From Acidiluteibacter sp963716125 (GTDB lineage: Bacteria > Bacteroidota > Bacteroidia > Flavobacteriales_E > Vicingaceae), in the NCBI GenBank assembly GCA_963716125.1, contig OY970294.1, positions 2,356,001-2,420,000 of the forward strand: a stretch of DNA of 64,000 nucleotides, in the 5' to 3' direction. Below the pieces are notes generated by a model. It did not search any database, was not told where the DNA came from, and saw only the letters and a list, made by a program, of their open reading frames with translations. Positions 25,914 through 34,852 of the stretch are shown here, one piece after another. The translations under genes and the position numbers were made by a program. The first letter of the stretch is position 1, and each line of letters begins with the position of its first letter.

Positions 25914-26243
25914 TTACCTAAAAAGAAAACATTCATCACAAGTAAAAACATAAGATGCAAATAACCATATAAATATAAGCATGAACCAGAAGAATAAAGC
26001 TAGGCTAAAATTTTTAAATTTAAAGCCAAATAAGTATAAACTAATAAAAAGAAAGGCTTGCAAATAAAAATTAAATTCAACCCACTTTAAAATAAAATCT
26101 TTTGTTAACCAACTATTTCCATCCCATAGGGGCATATCGTAAATTTTAGATCGTATTTGATCAATTCCATGCACTAATTCTTTAAGTATAGCAAAACCTA
26201 AACTTAAAAGAAAAATTATCTTATTACTATTATTTTTATTCAT
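25914..26243 (-). CDS. Orphan small membrane protein
   Basis: A 109-residue protein of no family I recognise. Three hydrophobic segments are visible: IIFLLSLGFAILKELVHG at the N-terminus, FNFYLQAFLFISLYLFGF, and SLALFFWFMLIFIWLFASYVF, followed by a short tail with CDECFLF. It lies between the two REP/MITE-like copies, isolated and strongly AT-rich. It could be a recent or horizontally acquired gene; expression is unproven. Confidence 0.5.
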   Translation of the reverse strand: MNKNNSNKIIFLLSLGFAILKELVHGIDQIRSKIYDMPLWDGNSWLTKDFILKWVEFNFYLQAFLFISLYLFGFKFKNFSLALFFWFMLIFIWLFASYVFTCDECFLFR

Positions 26244-26362
26244 TGAAGTAGCTGGTTTGAATAAATTGATAAAATTTATCTAAAATATGCTGAATATGTT
26301 GATTAATTTTAGTTGTTTAATTATTGAATTGCTTTACTTTAATACCAATTTGTTGAAATAAT

Positions 26363-26665
26363 CTATTGAATAAAATTCATTGAGCCTAATGAATAAAACA
26401 CAAAACATATTAATAATATATATGGGATACCAATAAAAATATAGAAGATAAAATAAAGTATTTCAGTATTTGAAGCTTTCACCTTTAATATTCTTATTCC
26501 TAAAAAAGTTTGAAACAAAAAAGAAATCAATATTATTATTAAGAAAGTATTAAAATTTAGAAATCCGAAAAATAAAACAGATATATTAACATTCATATCT
26601 ATCACCTGCAATACGAAAAATAAGAAATAAAGAAAGCAAAATACTTTGATAATTACATTCTTCAT
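26363..26665 (-). CDS. Orphan small membrane protein
   Basis: A 100-residue, very hydrophobic, AT-rich protein with about three membrane segments: VIIKVFCFLYFLFFVLQVI, TFLIIILISFLFQTFLGI and ILYFIFYIFIGIPYILLICF. No family recognised. It lies between the two REP/MITE-like copies and is the second orphan gene there, 119 bases upstream of the other on the same strand. Phe/Ile-rich open frames can arise by chance in AT-rich DNA, so it is only moderately supported. Confidence 0.42.
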   Translation of the reverse strand: MKNVIIKVFCFLYFLFFVLQVIDMNVNISVLFFGFLNFNTFLIIILISFLFQTFLGIRILKVKASNTEILYFIFYIFIGIPYILLICFVFYSLGSMNFIQ

Positions 26666-26744
26666 ACAAAATTTATTGACGATTGTTCAAATGAGACTTT
26701 TGGTTTTAACCATTGTAAAAATTTTATCAAAGCATAATCCGCTC

Positions 26745-26765
26745 CGAAGGATTTGCAATCCTTCG
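26745..26765. repeat. Short REP-like hairpin
   Basis: A perfect 8-bp inverted repeat (CGAAGGAT / ATCCTTCG) around TTGCA, in the context CCGCTCCGAAGG...CTTCGCCCTAC. Similar GAAGGATTTGCAATCCTTC palindromes followed by GCCCTACAAT are dispersed in Bacteroidota. It is a different class from the 150-bp elements on either side. Confidence 0.6.
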
Positions 26766-26931
26766 CCCTACAATACTAGCTTTATCAATCAAAGCTGAAC
26801 TATAATAACTATTCATAAATTGAAATTTCCAAATCAACTATTTTTTACAATAATACTAAACGTATTTGTTTGGATGATTATTATCCTTTAACCTTTTGTT
26901 TGATTATTAAGAACGTAATCCCCTCCTAACC
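26766..26931. other. Non-coding spacer between the REP-like hairpin and copy 2
   Basis: AT-rich sequence with no gene and no clear promoter. It completes the ~490-base gene-free stretch 26666-27154, whose recognisable contents are the 26745-26765 hairpin and the 26932-27078 element. Confidence 0.5.
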
Positions 26932-27078
26932 GTCATTGCGTGCGGAGTAACTTAATGGTCATCATTAAAATATTAACTAAACGAAGAGAAGTAATCTGTT
27001 GTGGTGAGTATAGATTGCTTCTCTACACTTGAACTTTTTTAAAATTTAAAATCATTCGTTTGTTTCGCTCGCAATGAC
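26932..27078. repeat. REP/MITE-like element, copy 2 (~147 bp)
   Basis: Left end GTCATTGCGTGCGGAG and right end TTTCGCTCGCAATGAC are imperfect inverted repeats of GTCATTGCGAGCG. An internal hairpin (26986-27023) has one mismatch in its AGTAATC/GATTGCT arms. Copy 2 shares with copy 1 the left CTCCTAACCGTC flank, GGAGTAACTTAATG, and the right ~60 bases, while the middle has diverged. It lies 77 bases before the pentapeptide gene. Confidence 0.8.
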
Positions 27079-27154
27079 TTTTCAAAGGGGAATTGTTGTA
27101 ACGACGGTTTAAAAAAGGGAATTCTTTCAATATAATTCATAATTTTAAAAAAAA

Positions 27155-27745
27155 ATGCCATTAATGGATTTAATAGAAGATAAACATTTTAAAGGAATTG
27201 ATTTTACAAACAATTCATCAAATGAAGAATCTATCTTAATAAAAGAATACGAAGACTGTACTTTTTCTAACTGTAATTTCGCATCAATCAATTTATCACA
27301 AATCAGTTTTACGGATTGCTTTTTTGAAAATTGTGATATGAGTTTAGCCAATATTAGTGATACAGCTTTTAAAAACGTAAGTTTTAAAAATTCTAAATTG
27401 TTAGGATTGAAATTTGAAGATTGTCATCAGTTTCTTTTAGAGCTCAATTTCGAAAATTGCAATTTAAATCTATCTTCATTTTACAAACTCAACTTAAAGA
27501 ATACCAAATTTATAAATTGCATGCTGCATGAGGTAGATTTTACTGAATGTAATTTAAGCCAAGCCAATTTTGCCTCTTCTGATTTAAGTGCGACTATATT
27601 TGATACTACTATTTTGCTAAAAGCTGATTTTAGAGGCTCAATTAATTTGCAGATAATTCCAGAAAAGAATCAATTAAAAGGAGCTAAGTTCTCATCAGAA
27701 AACATAAAAGGATTAGTTAATCACTTAAATATAACTATAGAATAA
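27155..27745 (+). CDS. Pentapeptide repeat protein
   Basis: A 196-residue protein made mostly of pentapeptide repeats of the A(D/N)LxX type: FSNCNFASINLSQISFTDC, NCDMSLANISDTAFKNVSF, DFTECNLSQANFASSDLSA and LLKADFRGS. These build a right-handed quadrilateral beta-helix. Some members protect DNA gyrase (Qnr-like), but nothing here shows that target. No signal peptide. It has a hairpin terminator (27747-27785) just downstream and is convergent with the SulP gene. Confidence 0.85.
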   Translation: MPLMDLIEDKHFKGIDFTNNSSNEESILIKEYEDCTFSNCNFASINLSQISFTDCFFENCDMSLANISDTAFKNVSFKNSKLLGLKFEDCHQFLLELNFENCNLNLSSFYKLNLKNTKFINCMLHEVDFTECNLSQANFASSDLSATIFDTTILLKADFRGSINLQIIPEKNQLKGAKFSSENIKGLVNHLNITIE

Positions 27746-27746
27746 A

Positions 27747-27785
27747 AAAAGTCCCAATTCAACAGCATGTAAAATCGGGACTTAA
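27747..27785. terminator. Candidate bidirectional terminator
   Basis: AAGTCCC and GGGACTT form a 7-bp stem with a 21-base loop, with A-rich and T/A-rich flanks, between the convergent pentapeptide and SulP genes. The long loop makes it a weaker candidate than the other terminators in this window. Confidence 0.5.
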
Positions 27786-27792
27786 AAACTAC

Positions 27793-29328
27793 TTATTTAC
27801 TTAATTTATCAACCGCTAATTTATACGTAGGGTCTTCTAAAAAGTTCACATCTATTATTTCTTCCGCATTTTTAAGCAGTTGGATACAATCCTTACTTAA
27901 ATGCTTTAAATGTACTTTCTTTCCTACCTTATAATATCTTTCTGTTATTTTATTTAAAGCCTCTATGGCAGACATATCCACTACTCTACTTTCTGCAAAA
28001 TCTATAATAATATCTTCAGGATCATTTATAATATCAAACTTATCGTTAAATGCGGCTGTAGAACCGAAAAACAATGGACCATATATTTCATAATGCTTCA
28101 CCCCATTTTCATCAATATGTTTTCTAGCTCTAATTCTTTTAGCATTGTCCCAAGCAAAAACTAAGGCTGCTATAATAACACCTATTAATACTGCTACAGC
28201 TAAATTATGTAATACAGCAGTAACTAACGTCACCAACACCATTACAAAAATATCTGATTTGGGCATCCTTTTGAAAGTTTTTAAACTTGCCCATTCAAAC
28301 GTTCCAATAGCTACCATAATCATCAAACCAGTAAGTGCAGCCATTGGCATTTTTTCAATCAATGAAGATCCAAACATTATAAATACTAATAACATAACAG
28401 CTGCCACAATTCCTGACAATCTTGCTCTAGCTCCTGAAGAAATATTAATCAAACTTTGACCAATCATGGCACAACCGCCCATTCCAGAAAATAAACCTGA
28501 TAAGATATTTGCAGTTCCTTGAGCCATTGCCTCTCTATTGCCCTTGCCTCTAGTTTCAGTAATTTCATCTATAATATTTAAAGTCAGTAGGCTTTCTATT
28601 AAACCTACACCTGCCATTATAGCTGCGTAAGGAAATATAATGCTTAACATTTCTAAGTTAATAGGAACTTGAGGAATGTGAAAAGGAGGAAAACCTCCTG
28701 ATATAGATGCTAAATCTCCTACAGTTTTGGTATCAATATCAAACAATATAACAATTGCAAAAACACTCAAAATAGCCACTAATGAAGCCGGTATTTTCTT
28801 TGTCAATTTAGGTAAACCCCAAATAATTAGCATAGTTAAAAGCACTAATCCCAATAAAATATACAGTGTACTTCCCGTTAACCACTCTCCACTAGCATCT
28901 TTAAATTGAACCAATTGACTCATAAATATAATGATGGCTAGCCCATTTACAAATCCAAATATAACAGGATGAGGAACCAAACGCATCAGTTTACCTAATT
29001 TAAGTAATCCTGCTGCCATTTGTAATAATCCAGCTAAAATAACTGTGGCAAAAATATATTCAATTCCGTGTGTTTTTGCCAATGCAACCAAAATAACTGC
29101 TACTGCTCCAGTTGCACCAGATATCATACCTGGTCTTCCACCTAAAATAGAAGTAACTATGCCCATCATAAAAGCTGCATACAAACCAGTTAAAGGAGGT
29201 AAGCCTGCAATAATTGCAAAAGCTACTGCTTCAGGTATCAAAGCCATTGCAACTGTTAAACCAGAAAGAACTTCTGTTTTATAATCTACTTTTTGTGATA
29301 AATCGAAAAGATTAAAAATTTTCTTCAT
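27793..29328 (-). CDS. SulP family inorganic anion transporter
   Basis: A 511-residue SLC26/SulP-type transporter. About 10-12 membrane helices start with the family signature AMALIPEAVAFAIIAGLPPLTGLYAAFM (seen around residues 28-55), followed by LGGRPGMISGATGAVAVI. A C-terminal cytoplasmic STAS domain starts near 410 (IYGPLFFGSTAAF...DEVID-like IIIDFAESRVVDMSAIEAL). Possible substrates are sulfate, bicarbonate or other anions; the sequence does not decide. It is divergent from the histidine kinase gene, 188 bases apart, and may be controlled by it. Confidence 0.92.
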   Translation of the reverse strand: MKKIFNLFDLSQKVDYKTEVLSGLTVAMALIPEAVAFAIIAGLPPLTGLYAAFMMGIVTSILGGRPGMISGATGAVAVILVALAKTHGIEYIFATVILAGLLQMAAGLLKLGKLMRLVPHPVIFGFVNGLAIIIFMSQLVQFKDASGEWLTGSTLYILLGLVLLTMLIIWGLPKLTKKIPASLVAILSVFAIVILFDIDTKTVGDLASISGGFPPFHIPQVPINLEMLSIIFPYAAIMAGVGLIESLLTLNIIDEITETRGKGNREAMAQGTANILSGLFSGMGGCAMIGQSLINISSGARARLSGIVAAVMLLVFIMFGSSLIEKMPMAALTGLMIMVAIGTFEWASLKTFKRMPKSDIFVMVLVTLVTAVLHNLAVAVLIGVIIAALVFAWDNAKRIRARKHIDENGVKHYEIYGPLFFGSTAAFNDKFDIINDPEDIIIDFAESRVVDMSAIEALNKITERYYKVGKKVHLKHLSKDCIQLLKNAEEIIDVNFLEDPTYKLAVDKLSK

Positions 29329-29516
29329 AAATTTCTTTAATCGAATACTCTATTTCAAAAAGTTAGAAATTTCCTATTCGTATTTTATTGGTTGGAATTT
29401 TATTTGAGGCTGCAAAACTAAGGAAATGTTTGTTACCACCTTTAATAATTAAAAGACGTTAATTAGTTGCTTTTAACAGTATAAATGAAGTCCTTTGATA
29501 CTTATAATAACGAGAC

Positions 29517-30629
29517 ATGAGCAAGCTTATAAATTTAAAAACTTCATTTACCAACAGCCTAAAAGAAAGGGCAAAAGAATTAAGTTGCTTGTACCAAATT
29601 TCAAAAATTGCGCATCAAAATGAAAATGAATCAATAGATATCATTCTTCATAAAATCTTATTAATAATTCCTGAAGGATGGCAGTTTCCTAAAAGCACCT
29701 CTGCTTGTTTAAGTTTAGACGATGAAGTGTATGGAAATACGAATCCAACCGACAATTTTATTGAAACTAAATTAATTATCGATAAAATAGAACGAGGTAG
29801 TTTGGTAGTTTATATAAAAGATAATGTAAAAGATTTTTCTAAGATTCACTTTTTAAAGGAAGAAAAAGATTTATTAGACCAAATTGGTATTGAATTGGTT
29901 TCTGTAATTGAAATTCAAGAGAAAAGAGAGAAACAAAAATGGATTGACTCTAAAATAAGACAAACGGATCGACTAAATTTATTAGGTGAAATGACTGCAG
30001 GAATAGCACATGAATTAAACACACCATTAGGTAATATCCTAGGATTTGCTGAATTAATGCTAAAATCAGAAAATGATCCCAACAAAAAGAATGATTTAAA
30101 AAAAATAATTAAATCTTCTATTCATGCCAGAACTATAGTAAAAAAATTGATGTTTTTCTCCTGTGAAATGCCCACTCAATTTCAAAAAGTAGAAATTAAT
30201 CAGCTGATTAAAGAAAACTTAGATTTACTATCTTTACAACTGCGAGAAAACAATATCACAGTAGAATTAAATTTGGATGAAAACATTGAAGCGATTAGAT
30301 TAGACAGTATACAAATTTCGCAAGTAATGTTTAACTTGGTATTAAATGCCATCAATGCAATGAATAAAACAAAAAACGGAAAGATAAGCATAAGCAGTAG
30401 TCAAAATGAAAAAAGTGTTTTTTTAAGTATAAAAGACAATGGTCATGGAGTTGATCAAAATAATTTATCCAAAATATTTGAACCATTTTTCACTACGAAA
30501 GCTGCCGGTGAGGGAACAGGATTAGGTTTGGCTGTGGTTTTTGGAATTATTCAATCCCATGGAGGAAAAATAGATGTATTTTCTGATAATAAGAAAGGTG
30601 CAGAATTTAAAATTCAATTCAATAAATAA
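29517..30629 (+). CDS. Sensor histidine kinase
   Basis: A 370-residue cytoplasmic sensor kinase without membrane segments. Residues ~15-135 look like a GAF-like sensor domain followed by a coiled coil (EIQEKREKQKW). The H box is AGIAHELNTPLG with the phospho-acceptor at about His165. N box NLVLNAINAM, G1 DNGHGVD, F box FEPFFTTK and G2 GEGTGLGLAV are all present, so it should be active. It is the NtrB-like partner of the NtrC-type regulator that starts 6 bases downstream. The signal is unknown. Confidence 0.93.
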   Translation: MSKLINLKTSFTNSLKERAKELSCLYQISKIAHQNENESIDIILHKILLIIPEGWQFPKSTSACLSLDDEVYGNTNPTDNFIETKLIIDKIERGSLVVYIKDNVKDFSKIHFLKEEKDLLDQIGIELVSVIEIQEKREKQKWIDSKIRQTDRLNLLGEMTAGIAHELNTPLGNILGFAELMLKSENDPNKKNDLKKIIKSSIHARTIVKKLMFFSCEMPTQFQKVEINQLIKENLDLLSLQLRENNITVELNLDENIEAIRLDSIQISQVMFNLVLNAINAMNKTKNGKISISSSQNEKSVFLSIKDNGHGVDQNNLSKIFEPFFTTKAAGEGTGLGLAVVFGIIQSHGGKIDVFSDNKKGAEFKIQFNK

Positions 30630-30635
30630 TATCGA

Positions 30636-31952
30636 ATGAAAAACCTATCAGTTTTAGTGGTGGATGATTCGCACGATATGCTTGAAGTAGTGCGTAGAAA
30701 TTTGGATGAAATGGGATTAAACCCTTTTACTTCTGATACTGTTTTAGGTGCTATAGATTTAATTGAAAATAGTTCAATTGATTTAATCATCACAGATTTG
30801 AATATACCTGAAATTGGTGGTATTCATTTAATTAAATATATCTCTCAACATTTTCCTGAAATTCCAATTTTGGTAATCACTGGTTTCCCCAATGTAGAAA
30901 ATGCAGTAGAAGTAATGAAATTGGGAGCTTTAGAATATCTTATCAAACCTTTTACTGCAGATGAATTGAAAGTAGCAGTTCAAAATATATTAAATGAAAA
31001 AAATGAGGTAATTCCTGAGAAAGAGACAGAAAAGCTAGAATCCTTTCATGGTATTATAGGTATTTCTAATGAAATGCAAAAGTTGTTTCAAACAATTGAA
31101 CGAACAAAAAACAATAAAGCTACCGTAATGATTAGTGGCGAAAGTGGAACAGGAAAAGAAATGGTTGCAAGAGCCATTCATTATAATAGTAACTTCTCAT
31201 CCGCCCCATTTGTGGCTGTAAATTGTGGGGCTATTCCTGATCAACTATTAGAAAGTGAACTATTTGGACATGTAAAAGGGGCATTTACAGGTGCAATTAC
31301 ATCAAGAATAGGGTTTTTTCAAACTGCCGATAAAGGAACTATTTTTTTAGATGAAATAAGTAATGCGTCTCCGGCTGTTCAAGCAAAGTTATTGAGAGTA
31401 ATTCAAGAAAAAGAAGTGACAATGGTTGGTTCTAGTAAGTCTCAAAAGATTGATGTACGAATTATATCGGCTTCCAATGTAAATTTGATGGAGCAGATCG
31501 AAAATAATCAATTTAGAGAAGATTTATATTATCGATTAAATGTGGTTACGGTTAACATTCCTCCTTTAAGAGAAAGAAAGGAAGATATTCCATTGCTAAT
31601 CAAATTTTTTAATACAAAGTATAGTAAAGAAAACAGTAAAAAAAGTTTGAAAATTTCTCAATCAATCATTGAAGTTTTAAAAAACTATACTTGGCCAGGG
31701 AATGTTAGAGAATTGGAGAATTTCATACATCGTTTGGTAATAATGATAGATTCTAAGGTAGAAATGAAAGATTTACCTGATCACGTAAAAATGAGTTTAT
31801 CTAATGGAGAAAATGAAAGTAATCAATTGAGTTTAGTCGAAGTAGAACGGCTTCATATATTAAAAATTTTGGCACAAACTAATAATAATAAAACGCAAGC
31901 TGCCAATATTTTAGGAATAGATAGAAAAACATTAAGAGAAAAAATTAAATAG
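30636..31952 (+). CDS. NtrC-family sigma-54-dependent response regulator
   Basis: A 438-residue enhancer-binding protein. The receiver domain has the acidic pair at residues 10-11 and phospho-acceptor Asp54 (ITDLNIP). The AAA+ domain has Walker A GESGTGKE (~168-175), the sigma-54 contact loop GAFTGA (~215-220), and Walker B with TIFLDEISN. A short Fis-type helix-turn-helix (TQAANILGIDRKTLREKI) closes the protein. It should activate RNA polymerase containing sigma-54. A candidate -24/-12 promoter lies 145 bases downstream, before the Cys-rich gene and gdh. Confidence 0.94.
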   Translation: MKNLSVLVVDDSHDMLEVVRRNLDEMGLNPFTSDTVLGAIDLIENSSIDLIITDLNIPEIGGIHLIKYISQHFPEIPILVITGFPNVENAVEVMKLGALEYLIKPFTADELKVAVQNILNEKNEVIPEKETEKLESFHGIIGISNEMQKLFQTIERTKNNKATVMISGESGTGKEMVARAIHYNSNFSSAPFVAVNCGAIPDQLLESELFGHVKGAFTGAITSRIGFFQTADKGTIFLDEISNASPAVQAKLLRVIQEKEVTMVGSSKSQKIDVRIISASNVNLMEQIENNQFREDLYYRLNVVTVNIPPLRERKEDIPLLIKFFNTKYSKENSKKSLKISQSIIEVLKNYTWPGNVRELENFIHRLVIMIDSKVEMKDLPDHVKMSLSNGENESNQLSLVEVERLHILKILAQTNNNKTQAANILGIDRKTLREKIK

Positions 31953-32097
31953 ACTGATACATTTTGTTCCATACGGGTAATTTTGAACCGATTATTAACT
32001 AAATTTGAACTTAATTTAAAAATAAAAAATTATCAATAAATTACTAATACAACTATAAACTAATGACATAGAAAATAAATAATTTATATTTCTTGCA

Positions 32098-32113
32098 ATG
32101 GCACACAGATTGA
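32098..32113 (+). promoter_or_regulatory. Candidate sigma-54 (-24/-12) promoter
   Basis: TGGCACACAGATTGAA matches TGGCACGNNNNTTGCW at 9 of the 11 unambiguous positions plus the W, with exact -24/-12 spacing; the weak point is A instead of C at -12. It lies directly after an NtrC-type gene. Transcription from it would begin near 32124, which favours the second ATG (32142) as the start of the Cys-rich protein. Confidence 0.4.
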
Positions 32114-32123
32114 AATAAGCTCA

Positions 32124-32417
32124 ATGAAATTAAAAAATTTAATGAGTCTTTCAAATAAATATCATCTATGCGATAATTGTTATCATCAAAAAGATTGTAT
32201 TTTTAAAAAACAAGCAAAAATGCCTATAATTCAATGTGAGGAATATGAAGTAGAAACAAAGAACGGTATTTTAAGTATCTCAGATACTTTAATTCCGCAA
32301 ACTACTGAAATTCAAAATGAAACTTTTTATGGGCTTTGTCAAAATTGTGATTTCAAAACAAATTGCGCTTTGAGAACCGATGGAGTTATCATTATCAACT
32401 GTGAACATTATCAATAA
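32124..32417 (+). CDS. Small Cys-rich protein with duplicated four-Cys motif
   Basis: 97 residues from the ATG at 32124, or 91 from the ATG at 32142, which suits the candidate sigma-54 promoter better. Two copies of a C-x2-C-x5-C-x12-C motif are visible: LCDNCYHQKDC...IIQCEEY and LCQNCDFKTNC...IINCEHY. Each could bind one zinc ion or an iron-sulfur cluster. The two halves align well, so the gene arose by internal duplication. No known function. It is 15 bases upstream of the glutamate dehydrogenase gene, probably in the same operon. Confidence 0.75.
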   Translation: MKLKNLMSLSNKYHLCDNCYHQKDCIFKKQAKMPIIQCEEYEVETKNGILSISDTLIPQTTEIQNETFYGLCQNCDFKTNCALRTDGVIIINCEHYQ

Positions 32418-32432
32418 AATTTTTTAATAAAA

Positions 32433-33722
32433 ATGGGTACTAAAGTAATAGAGAAAAAGAAGAAAAAAACAGGCATGTATGAAAACGTGATGAGTCAATT
32501 TAATCATGCTGCTGATATTATGAATTTAGACAAAGGTGTTCGCACCATTTTGTCAGCAACCAACAGTGAAATTGTTGTTCACTTTCCTGTAAAATTAGAC
32601 GATGGAACAATCGAAATTTTTACAGGATATAGAGTTCAGCATAATAATGCATTAGGGCCATATAAAGGTGGTTTGAGATATCATCCAACTGTAGATATTG
32701 ATGCAGCGAGAGCATTAGCTATTTGGATGACTTGGAAATCTGCTTTGGCAGGATTGCCTTATGGTGGTGCAAAAGGTGGAATTGAAATAGATCCCAAAAA
32801 ATATTCTTCGGGTGAATTAGAGCGAATTACTAGACGTTTTACTTATTCATTAGGAGATAATATTGGACCTGATTTAGATATTCCTGCTCCTGATGTAAAT
32901 ACCAATTCACAAATTATGGCTTGGATTGCAGATACTTTTTCGTCAACAAAATCTCCATCTACTAGATACAATAATTTACATGTTGTTACTGGTAAACCAA
33001 TGGGTTCAGGTGGATTAGAAGGAAGAGATAGAGCGACTGGTTTTGGAGTAGTTTCTACTATCAAATCATGGGCAAAACTTAAAGGTAAAAGCCTTAAAGG
33101 AATGAAATATATTGTTCAAGGATATGGTAATGTAGGATATTGGTCTTCACACTTTATGAAAGAACAAGGAGCTATTTTAGTAGGAGTTCAGGATGCGAGT
33201 GCTACTTTTCACAATGGTGATGGTATCGACGTAGAAGGATTATACCAACACAGTTTAGGTTATAAAAATCAAATCGAAGGTTTTGGTGGAGCAAAAGAAA
33301 TTGATCCAAAAGACTTTTTTGGAATTGATTGCGATATTATAATCCCTGCCGCGTTAGGAAATCAAATCACCAACGAAAATGCAGACTCTATAAAAGCAAA
33401 ATTAATAGCTGAAGGAGCTAATGGACCAACTGATACTGATGCTGAAGAAATTTTATTGGCGAAAGGTATTGAAATTATTCCTGATATTTTATGTAATTCA
33501 GGTGGAGTTATTGGTAGCTACTATGAATGGTTACAAAATAAGCGTTCGGAAATTTGGAAAATGGATGAAGTATTGAAAATGATTGATGATAAAGTAAATA
33601 CAGCTTTTAATAAGGTGGTGGATGCATCAAAAGAATACAATACAGACTGGAGAAATGGAGCTTATTTAGTTGCATTAAAAAGATTAGAATTAACCTACAG
33701 AGAAAGAGGTGTATTCCCATAA
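32433..33722 (+). CDS. gdhA: Glutamate dehydrogenase (Glu/Leu/Phe/Val dehydrogenase family)
   Basis: A 429-residue hexameric-type enzyme interconverting glutamate and 2-oxoglutarate plus ammonia. Substrate site: GGLRYHPTV and PYGGAKGGI near residues 109-117, with the catalytic Lys in GGAKGG; catalytic Asp region IPAPDVNTN. The nucleotide domain has the Rossmann GYGNVG near 231. Cofactor preference (NAD or NADP) cannot be decided. It is between the Cys-rich gene and the transhydrogenase operon (6 bases to pntAA), a layout that links ammonia assimilation to NADPH supply. Confidence 0.95.
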   Translation: MGTKVIEKKKKKTGMYENVMSQFNHAADIMNLDKGVRTILSATNSEIVVHFPVKLDDGTIEIFTGYRVQHNNALGPYKGGLRYHPTVDIDAARALAIWMTWKSALAGLPYGGAKGGIEIDPKKYSSGELERITRRFTYSLGDNIGPDLDIPAPDVNTNSQIMAWIADTFSSTKSPSTRYNNLHVVTGKPMGSGGLEGRDRATGFGVVSTIKSWAKLKGKSLKGMKYIVQGYGNVGYWSSHFMKEQGAILVGVQDASATFHNGDGIDVEGLYQHSLGYKNQIEGFGGAKEIDPKDFFGIDCDIIIPAALGNQITNENADSIKAKLIAEGANGPTDTDAEEILLAKGIEIIPDILCNSGGVIGSYYEWLQNKRSEIWKMDEVLKMIDDKVNTAFNKVVDASKEYNTDWRNGAYLVALKRLELTYRERGVFP

Positions 33723-33728
33723 TTAATT

Positions 33729-34847
33729 ATGAAGAAATTAGGAGTCATAAATGAAAGTAAGTCGGAGGAAATTGTTTCTCTGACTCCAAGTAATGTAGTG
33801 AAATTAAAAGATCATTTTGAAATTTTAATTGAGAAAGACGCAGGATTAATTTCAGCATACACTGATGCTGAATATATTGCGGCTGGTGCAAAAATAATCG
33901 GCAGTAAAGACGAATTAATTGAAGCATCTGATATTATATTAAGTTTCGGAAGCTCCATAAATGCTGCATCCTATTCGAAAAAGAAAACCTTTATTGGTTT
34001 TCTAAATACAATGAATGACAATTCAGTTGTGGCTCCTTATTTAAATAAAAAAGTTGATGTGTATAGCTTGGATATGATTCCAAGAACTTCATTGGCGCAG
34101 TCCATGGACTTAATTTCTTCTGTAGCTTCTATATCAGGTTACCAAGCAGTTTTAATGGCGGCTGAAATGTCTCCTTTAGTAGTTCCAATGATTACAAGTG
34201 CTGGTGGTACTTTAAAACCTGCTAAATTTTTAATTTTAGGAGCAGGAGTAGCAGGTTTGCAAGCTATTGCTACTGCTAAAAGATTAGGTGGACGAATAAA
34301 AGCCTTTGATGTTAGAAAAAATACAAAAACTGAAGTTGAAAGTTTAGGTGCAGAATTTATTCTAATCGAAGGTTCAGAAGAAAGTGCAAGTGCTGGTGGA
34401 TATGCTATTGAACAAAGCCAAGATTATTTAAATGAAGTTGCAGCTCGATTATCCTTGGAAGCTTCAGAAGCTGATATTATTATTACTACAGCTAAAATAC
34501 CTGGCAAAAAATCTCCAGTATTAATTACTGAAGAAACAGTGCACAAAATGAAGCCAGGTTCTATAATTATTGATTTGGCCGCAGAAAATGGTGGAAATTG
34601 CGAACTAACTAAAAAAGATAGAATTCAAATCGTGAATGGTGTAAAAATAGTAGGTCCAATATCGCTATTAAAAAATTGCTCCAATTCTGCAGCCAATTTG
34701 ATTTCAAATAATTTCACCTCTTTCTTAAACTACTTTGTAAAAAATGTGGATAATGAGAAAGAAGATGAAATCTTAAAAAGCACTAAAGTAATAGAAGATG
34801 GGAAGGTCATTCACGAACGAATAATTTCAGAAGTAAGTAATCTATAA
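33729..34847 (+). CDS. pntA: Proton-translocating NAD(P) transhydrogenase, alpha subunit part 1
   Basis: The 372-residue soluble NAD(H)-binding domain I. Recognisable blocks: LTPSNVVKLKDHFEILIEKDAG at the N-terminus, MIPRTSLAQSMDLISSVASI (dimer/NAD region, near residue 117), the Rossmann motif GAGVAGLQAIATAKRLGG near 174, and the mobile-loop/AEN region IIDLAAENGGNCE. It is the first of three split subunits, which together transfer hydride from NADH to NADP+ using the proton gradient. It is co-transcribed with gdhA. Confidence 0.94.
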   Translation: MKKLGVINESKSEEIVSLTPSNVVKLKDHFEILIEKDAGLISAYTDAEYIAAGAKIIGSKDELIEASDIILSFGSSINAASYSKKKTFIGFLNTMNDNSVVAPYLNKKVDVYSLDMIPRTSLAQSMDLISSVASISGYQAVLMAAEMSPLVVPMITSAGGTLKPAKFLILGAGVAGLQAIATAKRLGGRIKAFDVRKNTKTEVESLGAEFILIEGSEESASAGGYAIEQSQDYLNEVAARLSLEASEADIIITTAKIPGKKSPVLITEETVHKMKPGSIIIDLAAENGGNCELTKKDRIQIVNGVKIVGPISLLKNCSNSAANLISNNFTSFLNYFVKNVDNEKEDEILKSTKVIEDGKVIHERIISEVSNL

Positions 34848-34852
34848 ACAAC

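Noticed and set aside
25684..27078. Composite transposon formed by the two direct repeats
   Set aside because: No transposase, resolvase or clear target duplication was found; kept only as a question in the findings.
28145..29284. Several plus-strand open frames (up to 104 codons) opposite the SulP gene
   Set aside because: They are antisense to a full-length conserved transporter and low in complexity.
31978..32007. TAATTTTG (31978-31985) and TAAATTTG (32000-32007) as the main promoter of the Cys-rich-gdh unit
   Set aside because: No TTG lies at 17-23 bases upstream of either, so they are weak; not excluded, and used as the alternative to the sigma-54 candidate.
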